From Malaya genurostris (taxonomy: Eukaryota; Arthropoda; Insecta; Diptera; Culicidae): a stretch of DNA of 64,000 nucleotides. Both the position numbers and the translations under genes were made by a program. Below the pieces are notes generated by a model. That model was given only the letters and a program-made list of their open reading frames with translations. It was not told where the DNA came from and searched no databases. Location of the stretch: positions 154,269,641 through 154,333,640 of the forward strand of contig NC_080570.1 in NCBI RefSeq assembly GCF_030247185.1, read 5' to 3'. Positions 1 through 10,669 of this stretch are shown here, one piece after another (position 1 is the stretch's first letter; each line of letters begins with the position of its first letter).

Positions 1-243
1 TCGATGTATTACAAAACCTTTTTTTACGAAGCAGGTTCGTAAAAAAAGTTAACTTTATTTGGGATTTGGTTCGTAAAAACAGTTACGTAAAAAGAGGTAA
101 GGTATAAAAAGTGTTCGTGAACGAAGGTTTGGGTGTACTAGTAATATCATAATTTTTGCCTTTTCCTAATAGAAAAAATATAGAAATACTGTAAAAGCCG
201 ACATTCGATCGGGGGCCCGCAGATTCCTAGTATTAGATTGGAA
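1..243. other. Window edge, A/T-rich repeat debris
   Basis: No gene is visible. Several short 'cgtaaaaa'-type motifs at 25-135 resemble the repeat units of the A/T-rich element at 7521-8426, so this may be the end of a related copy cut by the window edge. The sequence from about 180 has no recognisable content. Confidence 0.35.
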
Positions 244-374
244 GTACAAATTAGTTCGGTCCGTTTTCAAGAGATGACTCTGGCTGTTATGAATATTGAA
301 CAGTAGCAGCTGATGTCAATAGTTTCAAGAGATTAGACGTCTGTCATTAGTATTCAGTTCATATTACTTCTAGT

Positions 375-2268
375 TACCTATTTTTATATATATAAAAAAT
401 AGGTATAGAATTCGCTCAAACTTTCGAAAATTTTTCCGAGGCCCGGAGGGCCGAATGACATATACCAATCGATTCAGCTCGACGAACTGAGCAAATGTCT
501 GTGTGTGTGTGTATGTGTGTGTGTCCGTATGTGTGTTGTCAACTAAGAGGTCGAGATCTCAGAGATGGCTGGACCGATTTTCATCAAACTAGTCGCAAAT
601 GAAAGGTCTCCCCGTCACCCAAAACGCTATTGAATGGTTTTGAGATCGGATGTTTACTTTTTGAGTTATACAAAGTTTTATGTCAAAATTTTCAGTTTTT
701 TGACAGTATCTGTCACAATTGACCTTGAAAACAGAATATGTTTTCAGACTTAGATTCCGCACGGTAATACCTATCCAACAAGCCATAGATTGTTAAAATC
801 CGTCCATTTTAAACGGAGATATCGAAATTTTTCTGTAAGCGACTTTTCCCCCTATTCCAGCAGTAGGAGTTTTGAGCGCTGTATGACAAAGAAATGCTTG
901 GGAGCAACGGAAAACACGATTTTTTATACTGTTACATACAATTGTTTCTAAGAACCAAAAGGATTGTGTACAGCATTCTTTTTCATGACATTTAGCCTCG
1001 GACCGATTTTGGCACGGCTCGTTTTTGGCAACATAATCGTTCGAATATGACATATATAAACCAGATGATGGCAGAATTTTTTTTAATTATTTTGTTTTAA
1101 ACTACTTACAGCAATAAATGCTGGAACAACATAACATCCATATACCATTCGAATCAGTTCGTCGAGATCAGCAAATGCGTGTGTGACAAATAACTTCAAT
1201 TAATTTTCTCGGAAAATTTCTTTTCTACAAATTCAGATTCATACGAAAAGTCGTATGCTCCCAAACAAAGTTCCTGCATTATGTTTGGTTCCGACCTCTG
1301 GTTTCGGAACTACAGGATGATATGTGAAACGAAATCAAAATTGTGTAACTCATTTTTCATCATCTAAGATTCAAATGAAAAGTTTCAAAGTTCTATAAAA
1401 CATCTTGCTTTTCAGTCAGATCCAACTTCCGGTTTCGGGGATTGTATAAAAATGTCTATTCCACATAATTTAATCAGGTTTATCGGGTTAGCAGATTTGG
1501 ATAGTCGATAAAAAAATTAACTTTTTTCAGTTTTAGTGGTATTCAGTTGTCGATCAGAAGGCACCTAAAAATTTAATTCGTGCTATGATCTCTCAAAGAT
1601 GTCTTAACTGATTTTCAAATGTTTTGAAACAAATGTAAAGTGTACAGCTACTCAGGTGAATTTATCTGACTTCGGCCATACCGCTTTTAGAATTCCGGTT
1701 CCAGTATAAAATCGTTTCCCAAAGCTCAATCGTTTTCTCAAAAAAAGCCTAATCAAATTTCAGAAACAAAAATTTTAATTAAAACAAACTTATATACAAA
1801 AATTAATTATTTTATCCAATTATGACTTCCGGTTCTCGAATTACATGATGATGAATTTTTAAAATTCAAACCGATATAGAAGATGACAATCCCGAAAAGC
1901 TTCAAAGTTGAACTCAAAACTGTTGTAATTTATTCGTCATATGGCCATACGAATCGGTTTGGGTTATGCTGGTTCCTGAATACCGGCTCTGGAAGTACCT
2001 TAAATTACCGTAAACTCTAGAGTGGAACTTACATATCATGGCATGTTTAATCGATTATCACACTTCTAGATTCAAATTCGATCCGATTTGCAGTTTCGAC
2101 ATTACAGAGTAATGAGTGATTAAAATCTCAAATTGTCGCTTAAAACGAGGGTCATTAAAATAATGTCATGAAAACTTAAACACCGAAGAATATTCATGCA
2201 AAAAACACATGCGGATTGATAAAAATAGGTATCATCTCACTGCTAGGTGGATTAAACACGTTTTTTTT
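375..2268 (-). mobile_element. Helentron-like non-autonomous element, copy A1
   Basis: One of three long copies of a dispersed family (others at 33291-35631 and 60169-62060). In its own orientation it starts near 2268 with a shared end (tttaatccacctagcagtga, complement strand), contains modules with recurring 'accgatttt...aaatgaaaggtc...cttccggt' motifs, has a (GT)n tract at 497-535, and finishes in a palindrome at 375-405 (tacctatttttatata and its complement). The mariner at 39729 has the uninterrupted site: gcttcgagTT|TTATAAAA at 39853-39868 against ctagTT | element | TTATAAAA here. The element therefore sits between two T residues with no target duplication, as known for helentrons. No Rep/helicase gene is present, so it is non-autonomous. 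The helentron assignment is inference from structure. Confidence 0.7.
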
Positions 2269-3048
2269 TATAAAACTTGTTTTCACTGCGTTAACTATGA
2301 GCAATTTTGTGTTAAGTCAGCATTTGCGGGAAGTTTAAGTTTTCTGTTTGAATTGGAAGAAAAGTGAAGCGCATCAAATGCTTGTGAATGTTTATGGTGA
2401 TAATGTTCCAACTGATAAATCATGTACAAAATGGTTTCGACGTTTCAAGAATAAAGCTTTGAAGACAGGCTTGAAAAAAATCGAAGAAAAATAGTTTGAA
2501 GCATTATTCGATTAAGGACAGAGAACAGACATTCAAGCTAGTACTAACTTTTTCAAAAAAGCTGTGTAAACCATACAAGTAAAAATCTGTTAAAAATCAC
2601 CGTTGCGTACGACTTTGCACGCATGAATTGCCATTGTATGAAAGCTTGAACGAAAGAGCCCATAAGGAATTACTGGGCTGCTCGAAGCGCCTCTGCGGGA
2701 GAATTACTACTTGGTGATTACTTTTAAAAACAACCTTTAAATTTCTTACACAAATTGAAATCTCTACTTGGATGTCTGTTCTCTGTGGATAAAGATTCGA
2801 GTCAAAGGCAAGAGGAGCTTGCAGAATTATTGGAAGTGACTCAACAAGCAGTTTCTGCACGATTAAAATCCATGGGAATGATTCAAAAGCAAAACAATTG
2901 GGTGCCTCATGAACTGAAACCGAGAGATATTGAAGGGCAATTTTCACTTGCGAGCAACTGATTCAAATACAACAAAGAAAGGGTCATTTTTAACTCGAAC
3001 TGTTACTGGGGATAAAAAATGGATATTCGATGATAATCCCAAGAAGAA

Positions 3049-3919
3049 AAACCCTTTTCAATCCACCTAGTGGTGTGATAATGGCTTTCTCTTATCCTCG
3101 GCCATTTGTATTGTGAGCTTATCAAATAACCTAATAGTAGCTTTTAACGAATCTCAGTCTTTCGAAACCAGTTATTTTATCTACGAAATGCTTTGAAAAA
3201 CACTGGGATTTGTCGGTTAAGTCATACATAGCATTGCATCTCTCGAAACGGAAATGTTTGCCATTACCCTTCTAAAATTGATTGACATTGTTAGCTTTCA
3301 AATAAGCTTAAGTTTATTGAAATTGAAATTCAGACGATTTAAAATTGTGCGGTTGAGTGTTTACGTCACTTATACTATTAAATCACGGGAAGTGACAGCC
3401 ATTTGATCTTCGAACTTGGTCTACAATTCATTAGTAGCTTTCAATCGAGCCTAGACGAGATAAAATCGGCTCAACTATTTCTACGAGCATTGAGCGGTAA
3501 AAAAACAACACGTTTTGTCGCTTAAGTCACTCATACCATTATATCTCCGGAACCGGAAGCCCCAGCTATTTGATCTTCGAACTTGATCCACAATTCATTA
3601 GTAGTCAATTGTGCCAAGACGAGATAAAATCGGCTCAACTAGTTCTACGAAAATTGAGCGGTGAAAAAACAACGCGTCGGTTACGTCTCTTATACCATTA
3701 TATCTCTAGAACCAGACAAGACAGTCATTTAATCTTCGAACTTGGTCAATGGATTAAAAGACGGCTTTCAAATCTACCTGTTGAAATCGGTTCAGCCCGC
3801 TCCGAGAAAACTAAACAGTGCACAGTCGAATGATATATAGCACTATGGATCTCCGAGGCTTCGTTCGAAAGTCGATTTTACCAACAACTCTAATACCTTT
3901 CGATAGAGAAAGACAAAAA
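3049..3919 (+). mobile_element. Helentron-like element, B-type, inside mariner
   Basis: It starts with the family end (caatccacctagtggtg) and the subterminal motif ggctttctcttat, and ends with gatagagaaagacaaaaa, an inverted partner of that motif. Inside, three copies of a roughly 160-bp module stand in tandem; equivalent points are near 3380, 3541 and 3700. Each carries 'cattatatctccggaacc...atttgatcttcgaacttg...caattcattagtag...aaaatcggctcaa'. It interrupts the mariner transposase just after its first catalytic region. The same variant lies reversed at about 27,880-28,800. No coding capacity is visible. Confidence 0.65.
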
Positions 3920-4009
3920 TACTACGCTAACATGATAAAGTTATTCTCCCGCATGACAACCCGCCGTATGCTCCTGAAGTTGCTTCTTCTGATTACTGCA
4001 CAGTTCAAA

Positions 4010-4300
4010 AAAAATCTTGTGATTTCACCTCTCATAAAATGCACATAAATGGAGCGTCATATTTCACACGAATTTATATTCAAGAACATGTAAAATTGTG
4101 TGATTTGAAAATTGCACGCTTGAAATTTAATGAAATAGAAATCAAAAGGTCGATAGTAACAGCGCGACTTGAACCGAGAAACATTAGATCACAAAGCACT
4201 TCAGTTAATCGACTGAACCACGGAAGCCCATATCTGCCTAATGAATAATTGATACATGTAAATCCAAGCAGCGGCACTTAGTAGCTGAATGAAATTTACA
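4010..4300 (-). mobile_element. Probable tRNA-derived SINE
   Basis: On the complement strand, about 4229-4155 reads as a tRNA-like head. It has an A-box-like tggttcagtcgatta and, about 40 bases later, a B-box ggttcaagtcg. This is the spacing expected of an internal RNA polymerase III promoter. A non-tRNA body runs toward 4010. The segment interrupts the C-terminal part of the mariner transposase, which supports an insertion. Ends and target duplications are not resolved, and no second copy was seen in this window. Confidence 0.45.
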
Positions 4301-4658
4301 CTTGGATTCATAACGTAACATTCTGTACGAATGGAATATTGTGTCATTTGACCAGTTAAGTAGTTATGAATTGTGTCGTTTGTAGAATTATATCACCTGT
4401 AAAATTCTTTCTGTGCGATTTTTCCGACGTATGCAGCACGATCTGGCAGATCATCAGTTTACTTTATTCGCAGAGATCGAAAATTGGCTTTAAACTTGGA
4501 TAATAAAACGAAACATTTTTTCGAGATGAAATTCAAAAATTGGTGGGAAAAAAGTAGTAATTAGCGATGGACGCTACTTTGATTAATCTTTAAATTCTTC
4601 TATCTTGAATTTAATGCATTTTCGACTCAAAAAAAACAAACCGAATTTAAAATAAGTA

Positions 4659-7149
4659 GGTTCAAAATTGTGTTTTTTTGTGTCATTCATGTTTTCAGTC
4701 ATTTTCGGTTTTCAGTGAAAATCGTATACTCTGCAGTATTGATATTCAACCGAAATTTCGAAAATTGACAATGACAGAAAACGATTCACAAGGTTCCCGA
4801 AAAGGCTCTGGGGGTGTAATTACTTCGATTTATCATATTTGAGTCACTTTTTATAGCCAAGCGTCACAGATTTTCAATATATCGTTGAAAGAATGAAAAT
4901 CGAAATTCGACTGATTCTCCCTGCAGACATTAATTTGGATTCGTCTTGTCGTACGGGAAATGAGTGGCATTGATACTCTCTTTTGTTGCAATTCAGCTGA
5001 TTTTGATTACAAATGTTTCAACGGTAACCTTCTCAGAACGCCTAGAATTAGTCGGATAAAGACAGTCACATATCCAGCATTCATTCTCATTCGAATAACC
5101 ATTTTTCGGTTCATCAAGAATAAACCACAGTCAAAAGAAATTGAGCGAACACGCGACTTATACACTTTCAAAAGGCGCACTTTCTTGATTTGAAAAACTG
5201 GCGCAACAATAAATGGGGAGGGGTTGAAGGAACAGAATATTACTATAAGTATGAAGTACAACATCTCGCACGTGATTAAGTGAAGTGGCCACGTTCGTCT
5301 CGGTCCGATCGTCAAGGGGTTCCAGCAACAAGCAGCAGCTGTTTACTCCCTCACGTTCTTTCTTCGTAGCCCTTCGGCAAACCCCTGATGGATCATATTC
5401 ACGTATTCCACAAGTCGAGTCGTCGATATCAGCGACGACGGAAGTAGAAGCGGGAGAGCAGCACGAAATAAACAAATAAAAATGGCAACTTTCCAGCAAC
5501 ATAGTTTTTCCTTTGTCACATCCATTGTCTCAAATTTTCTCCGCAGGACTTCGGTGTTTCGATGCGGTGTGGGTGCGCTCCGGTGGAATTCAGTTCAGAT
5601 ACGGACGATGCTCCGATGGTTCTGGTCGAAAACTTGAAAGTGAAACAAGAAAAAAAACGGAGAGAAAAAAGAGACTTTTGTTGGAAAATGTAGCTCACAT
5701 TTCCTTTGACACATTGTGTGCCGTAGGAAAAGAGACCGGGTTGGGCTGTGGATGCCGATTCACTATCGAAGTCGACATTATTTTTTTTGTTCTGTTTCAA
5801 AATTGCATTCCCTCTGTCATTTGAAGAACAGTGGAACATTGTTGCACTATCGCTGCTGCTGCTGCTACTGCTGCTTCTACCGCCAGTGACTAGTTGCCTT
5901 GACTATGGCGGAGGAGAGATAGTCAGCAGTGAAGTGAAAGCCAGAGCCCAGACAGTCAGTTCGTTTGTCCTGTTTTTTTTTTCTAAGCTAGGACACATGT
6001 TTCATGACCTGGTAGCGAATTCTTGTGAACGGGCTGGGAGCAGGTTTGTGGGTGGCATCGAATGGAAACTGTTGCTTTGACTACGTACACTCACTCACAT
6101 GTCACGTTAAGTTTTTCTCGTTGAAACGAATACTTTCTAGAAACTAAACATTTTCCGAAACTCAGCAACTGCGCTTTGTGCCTTGTTGATTTGAACCGGT
6201 ACGGGAAATAATTTACACGATTTGTTGAACATCCCGTTTCGTTTTTTTTTCTATGCTCTTCTCGTATCTTGATTTAGTGCTCGGAAACCTTTCACGAAAG
6301 TTTGCATACCAAAAGCAGCTTTCAACAGTTGCACCGATTTCGCTGGTATCCCTCCCCAAAAAGAAAAAGAAGAAAAAATGAAAATATTTTTGCAGTTGGA
6401 TACACGCCAATTCCGAACGGTAAATATTATTTTGTCATAAAGATTGAGCGGAAAATTGTGGCCGCCTAAAAGTATAATACCGGACCGCATGTTTATATAT
6501 TGTTGATTGCACTGGAATTGGTTATTATCGAACTGTTTGCGTAGCACTCCGTTACACAAATATTTCGGTAAAAAATATCCGATTGAATCAATGTTGGCTT
6601 TCGTTACACGGGAGATGATTATTCACAACACCAGATTTATTGGATTTGAATTTCCGGGTATCTGACGCACTGAGCAGTGTTGGAAGCCGTGAAATTCATC
6701 TGCGCCGTGCGATGGCGTTGCTGAACTGAAGATTGATTTCGCTCCAAGCTGACAGGGTCTGATCAATGTTACATCTTTATAACTTGTAATTTTTACAAAA
6801 AAAAATAAGCATTCGTAGAACAAAGGGGTTTTCACAAAATCGACATGTCACCTTCTGGCTTTCGTATGATACCAATGACTTCCGTAGGTATGGCCAACCC
6901 TACCTCCTAGTAACATACGAAGGAATTAACATAAACGTACTATTAAAAACACCAGCGAAGAAGTATCTCCCAGCTTCTGTTCTAGGAGTTCTACTAACGG
7001 CATACGATCATCGATAACAACATTAAAGTGTTTCTGAGTGATCGTAGACGCATTGGAATTTCCTGAATACAAAGGAGAGGTGAGAATTTCACGTAATTTT
7101 AGAAAGAAGCACTTCAATATGATCTGTATAAAATCGATGCCGTTCCAAT
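4659..7149. other. Mostly unique non-coding stretch
   Basis: No protein domain or known repeat was recognised. Open frames of 60-110 codons occur on both strands and overlap each other without domain motifs, as expected by chance. Roughly 5250-6080 is GC-richer than its surroundings and contains a CTG/CTA-type triplet run, so it could be an untranslated exon or regulatory DNA, but nothing proves that. Confidence 0.4.
5847..5880 (+). repeat. CTG-type trinucleotide tract
   Basis: An imperfect run of ctg/cta/ctt triplets (gctgctgctgctactgctgc). It lies in a GC-richer, repeat-poor island. No reading frame with recognisable domains covers it. Confidence 0.8.
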
Positions 7150-7520
7150 GGGTTTGTTTTTTCAATAGGAATTACTCTATTGTCTGAAAAGTGACTTCTC
7201 TACTCAGTATTGTTTGGCAAATTATCAAGAATAGATTAACTCTAGAACAACCAAAACTCCAAATAGTGGAAAATTATTCTCAAAATAAGTGTTCAATCGA
7301 AACTGTCTATAGCGCAAAACTCTCTTCAGTGGTGAGACGCATGTTTGGTTGAATGGACATGTCAACAAGCAAAATTTCCGTATTTGGAGCACACCGTTCA
7401 AGAATTACCGATACATCCCGATAAATGTACTGTTTGGAGCGGCCGGTGGAATCATCGGTCCTTATTTCTTTAAAAATGAGGAAGGACGACGCGTTACCGT
7501 GAATGGAAATCGATACAGAA

Positions 7521-8426
7521 TAGACTGAAGTCTTTTTTTATGCGAGTTTACGTAACGCATAAAAAACAGCAGACCTCTGAAACTTCGTATAAAAAAACCG
7601 CATAACTCTGAAACTTCGCATAAAAAAACCATACAACTCTGATAATTCGCATAAAAAAAAGAATTATTCAAAAAATTACTTAAAAAGTTTGCTTGAAAAA
7701 TCACATGGCTTTGCTTGAAAAATCACATGGCTTTAAAAATTCACATGAAAAACCAACAAAACTTCCATAACTCTGAAAATTCGCATATAAAAACCGCAGA
7801 CCTCTGAAACTTCGCATAAAAAAAAAACACATGGCTTTAAAATCACATGGCTTTAAAAACTCACATGAAAATCCAACAAAACTTCCGTAACTCTGAAAAA
7901 ATCGCATAAAAAACCGCTTAACTCTGAAAATTCGCATAAAAAAACAGCAGACCTCTGAAACTTCGCATAAAAAAAACGCATAACTCTGAAACTTCGCCTA
8001 AAAAAAAACACATAACTCTGATAATTCGCATAAAAAAGAATTATTCAGAAAATTATTTAAAAAGTCATTAGACTGATAATTTGGTTGAAAAATCACATGG
8101 CTTTAAAAATTCACATGAAAAACCAACAAAACATCCATAACTCTGAAAAAATCGCATAAAAAAACCGCATAGCTCTGAAACTTCGCATAAAAAAAACCAC
8201 ATGGCTTTAAAATCACATGGCTTTGAAAATTCACATGAAAAACCAACAAAACTTCCATAACTCTGAAATCGCATAAAAAAACCGCATAACTCTGAAAATT
8301 CGCATAAAAAAACCGCATAACTCTGAAAATTCGCATTAAAAAACCGCATAACTCTGAATCTTCGCATAAAAAAAGTCGCATAAAAAAACCACATAAAAAA
8401 GACCGCATAAAAAAGACCTTAGTGTA
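7521..8426. mobile_element. A/T-rich inverted-repeat element with internal tandem repeats (family C)
   Basis: Terminal inverted repeats are clear: left tagactgaagtctttttt-atgcg and right, complemented, tacactaaggtctttttt-atgcg. The interior is almost wholly made of tandem units of about 20-40 bp of the type 'cgcataaaaaaaccgcataactctgaaa-cttcgcataaaa'. A longer unit (cacatggctttaaaa...tcacatgaaaaaccaacaaaac...cataactctgaaaa) occurs near 7722, 7837, 8094 and 8214. It interrupts the DDE transposase between R and T/M of the conserved R-x-M/K-I-N-E-F stretch. Long open frames on the minus strand here are products of the repeat and not genes. Fragments with the same end (gacttgagtgta) are scattered in this window. 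Confidence 0.8.
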
Positions 8427-8698
8427 CCATGATCAATGAATTTTTGTTGCCAAATCTTTAAGATATGGATGTGGACAAAATGTGGTTTCAACAGGACGGT
8501 GCCACTTGTCATACTGCGGCCGAAACAATCGACTTATTGAAAGAACATTTCAACGACAACATTGTTTCGAGACCGGTGAATTAATCTCCGTGTTCGTGAA
8601 GGGTCTGTGAAGTAATTGGTTGATGTATATATTCGACGTGTCATTGCTGAAATACGTCCCCAAAGGCTTGACCTTTATGAAAAATAGTCGTGGCGGCC

Positions 8699-8713
8699 AG
8701 ATGCTCCGAGATT
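8699..8713 (+). repeat. Target site duplication, left copy
   Basis: The 15 bases agatgctccgagatt occur here and again at 9835-9849, immediately after the poly(A) tract of the inserted non-LTR element. This is a direct duplication of its target within the older DDE transposase. Confidence 0.92.
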
Positions 8714-9834
8714 TCATTATAGTTTGAGTGTAATCGTCACATTATCTCCAAACCATTATTTCCTCTTCACAGATAGTCTGAGTGCAATTGAAGCCATTCG
8801 CTCAATCGCTGCTGGCAAAAATGAACCGTTTTTCTTGGGTAAAATAAAACAGTGTCTGAACGACATATTGAATAATAATTATCTAATCACTATAGTCTGG
8901 GTCCCGGCTCATTGCTCCATTCCAGGCAATGAAAGAGCCGATAATTTAGCCAAACGTGGTGCTATTGAGGGTGAAATTTATGAGCGACCGATTGCTTTCA
9001 ACGAATTCTATAGTTCGTCTCGCCAAAGAACACTTGCCAGCTGGCAAGCATCTTGGGATAGAGATGATCTGGGTCGGTGGATGCACTCAATTATTCCGAA
9101 AATATCGACTAAGGCATGGTTCAGGGGACTGGATGTGAGTAGGGATTTCATTCGTGTGATGTCCAGACTCATGTCCAATCACTACACGTTAGATGCACAT
9201 CTCCTTCGAATTGGGCTCTCCGAGACTAATCATTGTGCTTGCGGAGAAGGTTATCGTGATATTGATCATGTCGTTTGGACATGCGTGGAGTATCGTGATG
9301 TCAGATCTCAACTAATAAATTCTTTGCGTACCCAAGGTAAACTATCCAATATCCCAGTTCGAGACATTCTTGCTTGTCGTGACCTTTCATACATGAAACT
9401 TATTTATCATTTCATAAAGAAAATTGGAGTTTCAATTTAATAAAGGCCCCTTTTAAGACTTAGTTCTGATCCCAGCTGCGTCCATGAGTTCAACCAATAG
9501 CTAAATTAGAATAAAAATTATGTAATGATACAAACAAACTCGAAACAGTTTATGAAATTATCAACAAAATGTCTGAAAATAACAGCTTATTTTATAATTT
9601 ATAGAAGTTAATCGTTTGGTTCAAATAATATTTCCGAGTAGATTTCATAATTAATGACGAGTTACCTAAGATGATATTTAAGCTATAAGAGAATATATTT
9701 TAATAAATTCAAAACGTTGTGACTATGTTAGAATTAAATTAGGATAAGAATATTATGTAAAAGTGATGCTACGGCGAAGAAAAACTTATGTAAACTGCCT
9801 TAAGAAATAAACGTATTTATGGGGAAAAAAAAAA
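8714..9834 (+). mobile_element. 5'-truncated non-LTR retrotransposon
   Basis: The inserted segment has a 3' oligo(A) run (about 9825-9834), an AATAAA signal at 9806, and a 15-bp flanking duplication. It begins abruptly inside an open reading frame. These are the classical traits of target-primed reverse transcription with 5' truncation. Only the RNase H and C-terminal region remain. It sits inside the DDE element at 7150-9963 and is therefore younger than that element. Confidence 0.93.
8724..9440 (+). pseudogene. Non-LTR ORF2 C-terminal part: RNase H and zinc-knuckle tail
   Basis: The frame is open for 239 codons to the TAA at 9438-9440 with no stop, but it has no native start because the 5' part was lost on insertion. 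FTDSLSAIEAIRS (residues about 16-28) holds an RNase H catalytic Asp. WVPAHCSIPGNERADNLAKRGA (about 59-80) holds the His and the final Asp. The first RNase H acidic residues lie upstream and are missing. A C-terminal cysteine-histidine cluster CACGEGYRDIDHVVWTC (about 173-189) is typical of I/R1/LOA-type elements of Diptera. The intact frame and perfect duplication indicate a fairly recent insertion. The clade is uncertain. Confidence 0.88.
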
Positions 9835-9849
9835 AGATGCTCCGAGATT
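9835..9849 (+). repeat. Target site duplication, right copy
   Basis: Second copy of agatgctccgagatt; see 8699-8713. The first base could equally belong to the oligo(A) tail, so the duplication is 14 or 15 bp. Confidence 0.92.
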
Positions 9850-9963
9850 ATATTTAAATGTTAAATGTCAAGAAATTTTCCACCAATTAAAAAAAATTGC
9901 CATTCCATTATTCTGCATGTGTTTTATTCAAATTTCAAATCAGCAATCTCTTAAAAGCACCCT

Positions 9964-10669
9964 TTATTACTATTTACTCTATTGTATAACTCATACCAAA
10001 TAGCATTTACAATTGTGATCAATTACTCATTTCTATCCTTCATTCGATAGGTAAAGACACTTGAAATCTCTTGACAATCTATTTCACATATTTCTTTGAA
10101 TCAAGAAAAAGGTATTAAAAACAGAAGTATTTTCGTTGATTTGGGTAACCGGCTGCCGAGATATTTTAAAATGTATCTTGTCTCATATTAATTCAAAATT
10201 TAAACCATAACCAAATCAAACCTTTTCTCAAGTTCCAAACGGCTTGTCTAGACTTGAGAATTTAAAATGACATAAAGTTGAGATACCAATGTTGTTTCTA
10301 AATGCTTTAAGTAAGGTTTAAAAACGAAATATTTCCGAAAAACTTTTTACGTATCACATAAGAAAATACTTAGCCGTTCAAAAAAATTCTTTATATTTGT
10401 TGATTATTTTGTAAATTCTAAAATAGCATCAAAGTATATTAAATTTCATTTGGTTTTATAATTTTCAATAACATTCTAAGAAAATATTGAATGGATTCAA
10501 GGATAACTCAAACATAGTCAGAGTCAGGAGGAGGAGTCCTCTGCCGTTATTTTTTCTCAAAATGGCAGTTTTTCGTAGTTCACAGCTTTTATTTTGCTCA
10601 GAATGGAAGGCCACGCATTCACTGTTAAAATCAACTTTTAGACCGAATGTGTGTCGTGTGAGCCGTGTT
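9964..10669. other. A/T-rich stretch without recognisable content
   Basis: No domain, inverted repeat or known family was recognised. Open frames near 10465-10801 overlap on both strands and carry no motifs. Confidence 0.35.

Larger units (their letters stand above)
2297..4586 (+). pseudogene. Mariner (Mos1-like) transposase, disrupted
   Basis: The N-terminal start is the ATG at 2297 (MSNFVLSQHLRE), followed by a helix-turn-helix segment ending TKWFRRFKNK near 2450. The linker and second DNA-binding region are open at 2755-2958 and contain EELAELLEVTQQAVSARL and WVPHELKPRDIE, hallmarks of mauritiana-type mariners. The first catalytic region TVTGDKKW lies near 3003-3023. The frame is then broken by the insertion at 3049-3919. 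It resumes near 3936 with KVILPHDN, carrying the second catalytic Asp, and continues directly into PPYAPEVASSDY, so about 25 residues between these motifs are missing. A probable SINE follows, then the C-terminal end near 4530-4586 ending in FD and a stop. Frameshifts, deletions and insertions make it non-functional. Confidence 0.85.
244..4658 (+). mobile_element. Mariner element, heavily nested
   Basis: This is a Mos1/mauritiana-like mariner enlarged by insertions. The left end (about 244-374) matches the left end of the internally deleted mariner at 39729-39860 almost base for base. The right end (about 4600-4658) resembles that copy's right end, and left and right ends are imperfect inverted repeats (left tacaaattagttcggt; right, complemented, tacttattttaaattcggt). 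Between them lie a helentron-like copy (375-2268), a related element (3049-3919) and a probable SINE (about 4010-4300). Once those are set aside, the remaining pieces read in mariner order from helix-turn-helix to the C-terminal end. Exact TIR ends and a TA duplication are not resolved. Confidence 0.75.
7225..9870 (+). pseudogene. DDE transposase of DUF4817-type family, disrupted
   Basis: The recognisable order is as follows. An N-terminal piece near 7235-7315 resembles EQPKLQIVE..YSQNKCSIETV. A jump then leads to the first catalytic region ETHVWLNGHVNKQNFRIW (about 7327-7380, with a degenerate Asp-Glu pair) and IIGPYFFKNEEGRRVTVNGNRYR (about 7450-7518). After the inserted A/T-rich element comes MINEFLLPNL and KMWFQQDGATCHTAAETI (about 8429-8530), carrying the second catalytic Asp of the family (QQDGA). 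The C-terminal third is frameshifted, cut by the non-LTR insertion at 8714, and resumes after 9849. HTH-DDE joins, frameshifts and stops show a dead copy. The family name is from memory of the conserved FQQDGATCHTA block. Confidence 0.8.
7150..9963 (+). mobile_element. DDE transposon (mariner-like, DUF4817-type), copy 1
   Basis: The ends are defined by comparison with the cleaner copy at 49137-50004. The left end gggtttgttttttcaa is followed by aggaattactctattgtctg, which is also found just inside the other copy, and the right end is agcaccctttatt. Without its two insertions (906 bp at 7521-8426; 1121 bp plus a 15-bp duplication at 8714-9849) the element is about 770 bp, near the other copy's 868 bp. 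Both copies are non-autonomous relics. Confidence 0.7.

Noticed and set aside
589..1053. Small frames in copy A1 that recur in A2 and A3
   Set aside because: They recur only because the repeat recurs; they are short, differ in length between copies and carry no domain.
375..2268. A conventional TIR transposon for copy A1
   Set aside because: The empty site at 39,853-39,868 shows no target duplication, and the inverted motifs are subterminal with a terminal hairpin at one end only.
4155..4229. A functional tRNA gene
   Set aside because: Only A- and B-box-like words fit; the acceptor stem does not pair and the locus interrupts a transposase, so a SINE head is likelier.
7462..8408. Minus-strand cysteine/phenylalanine-rich frames of 80-108 codons
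   Set aside because: They are translations of the family C tandem repeats; repeated peptide words follow the DNA unit.
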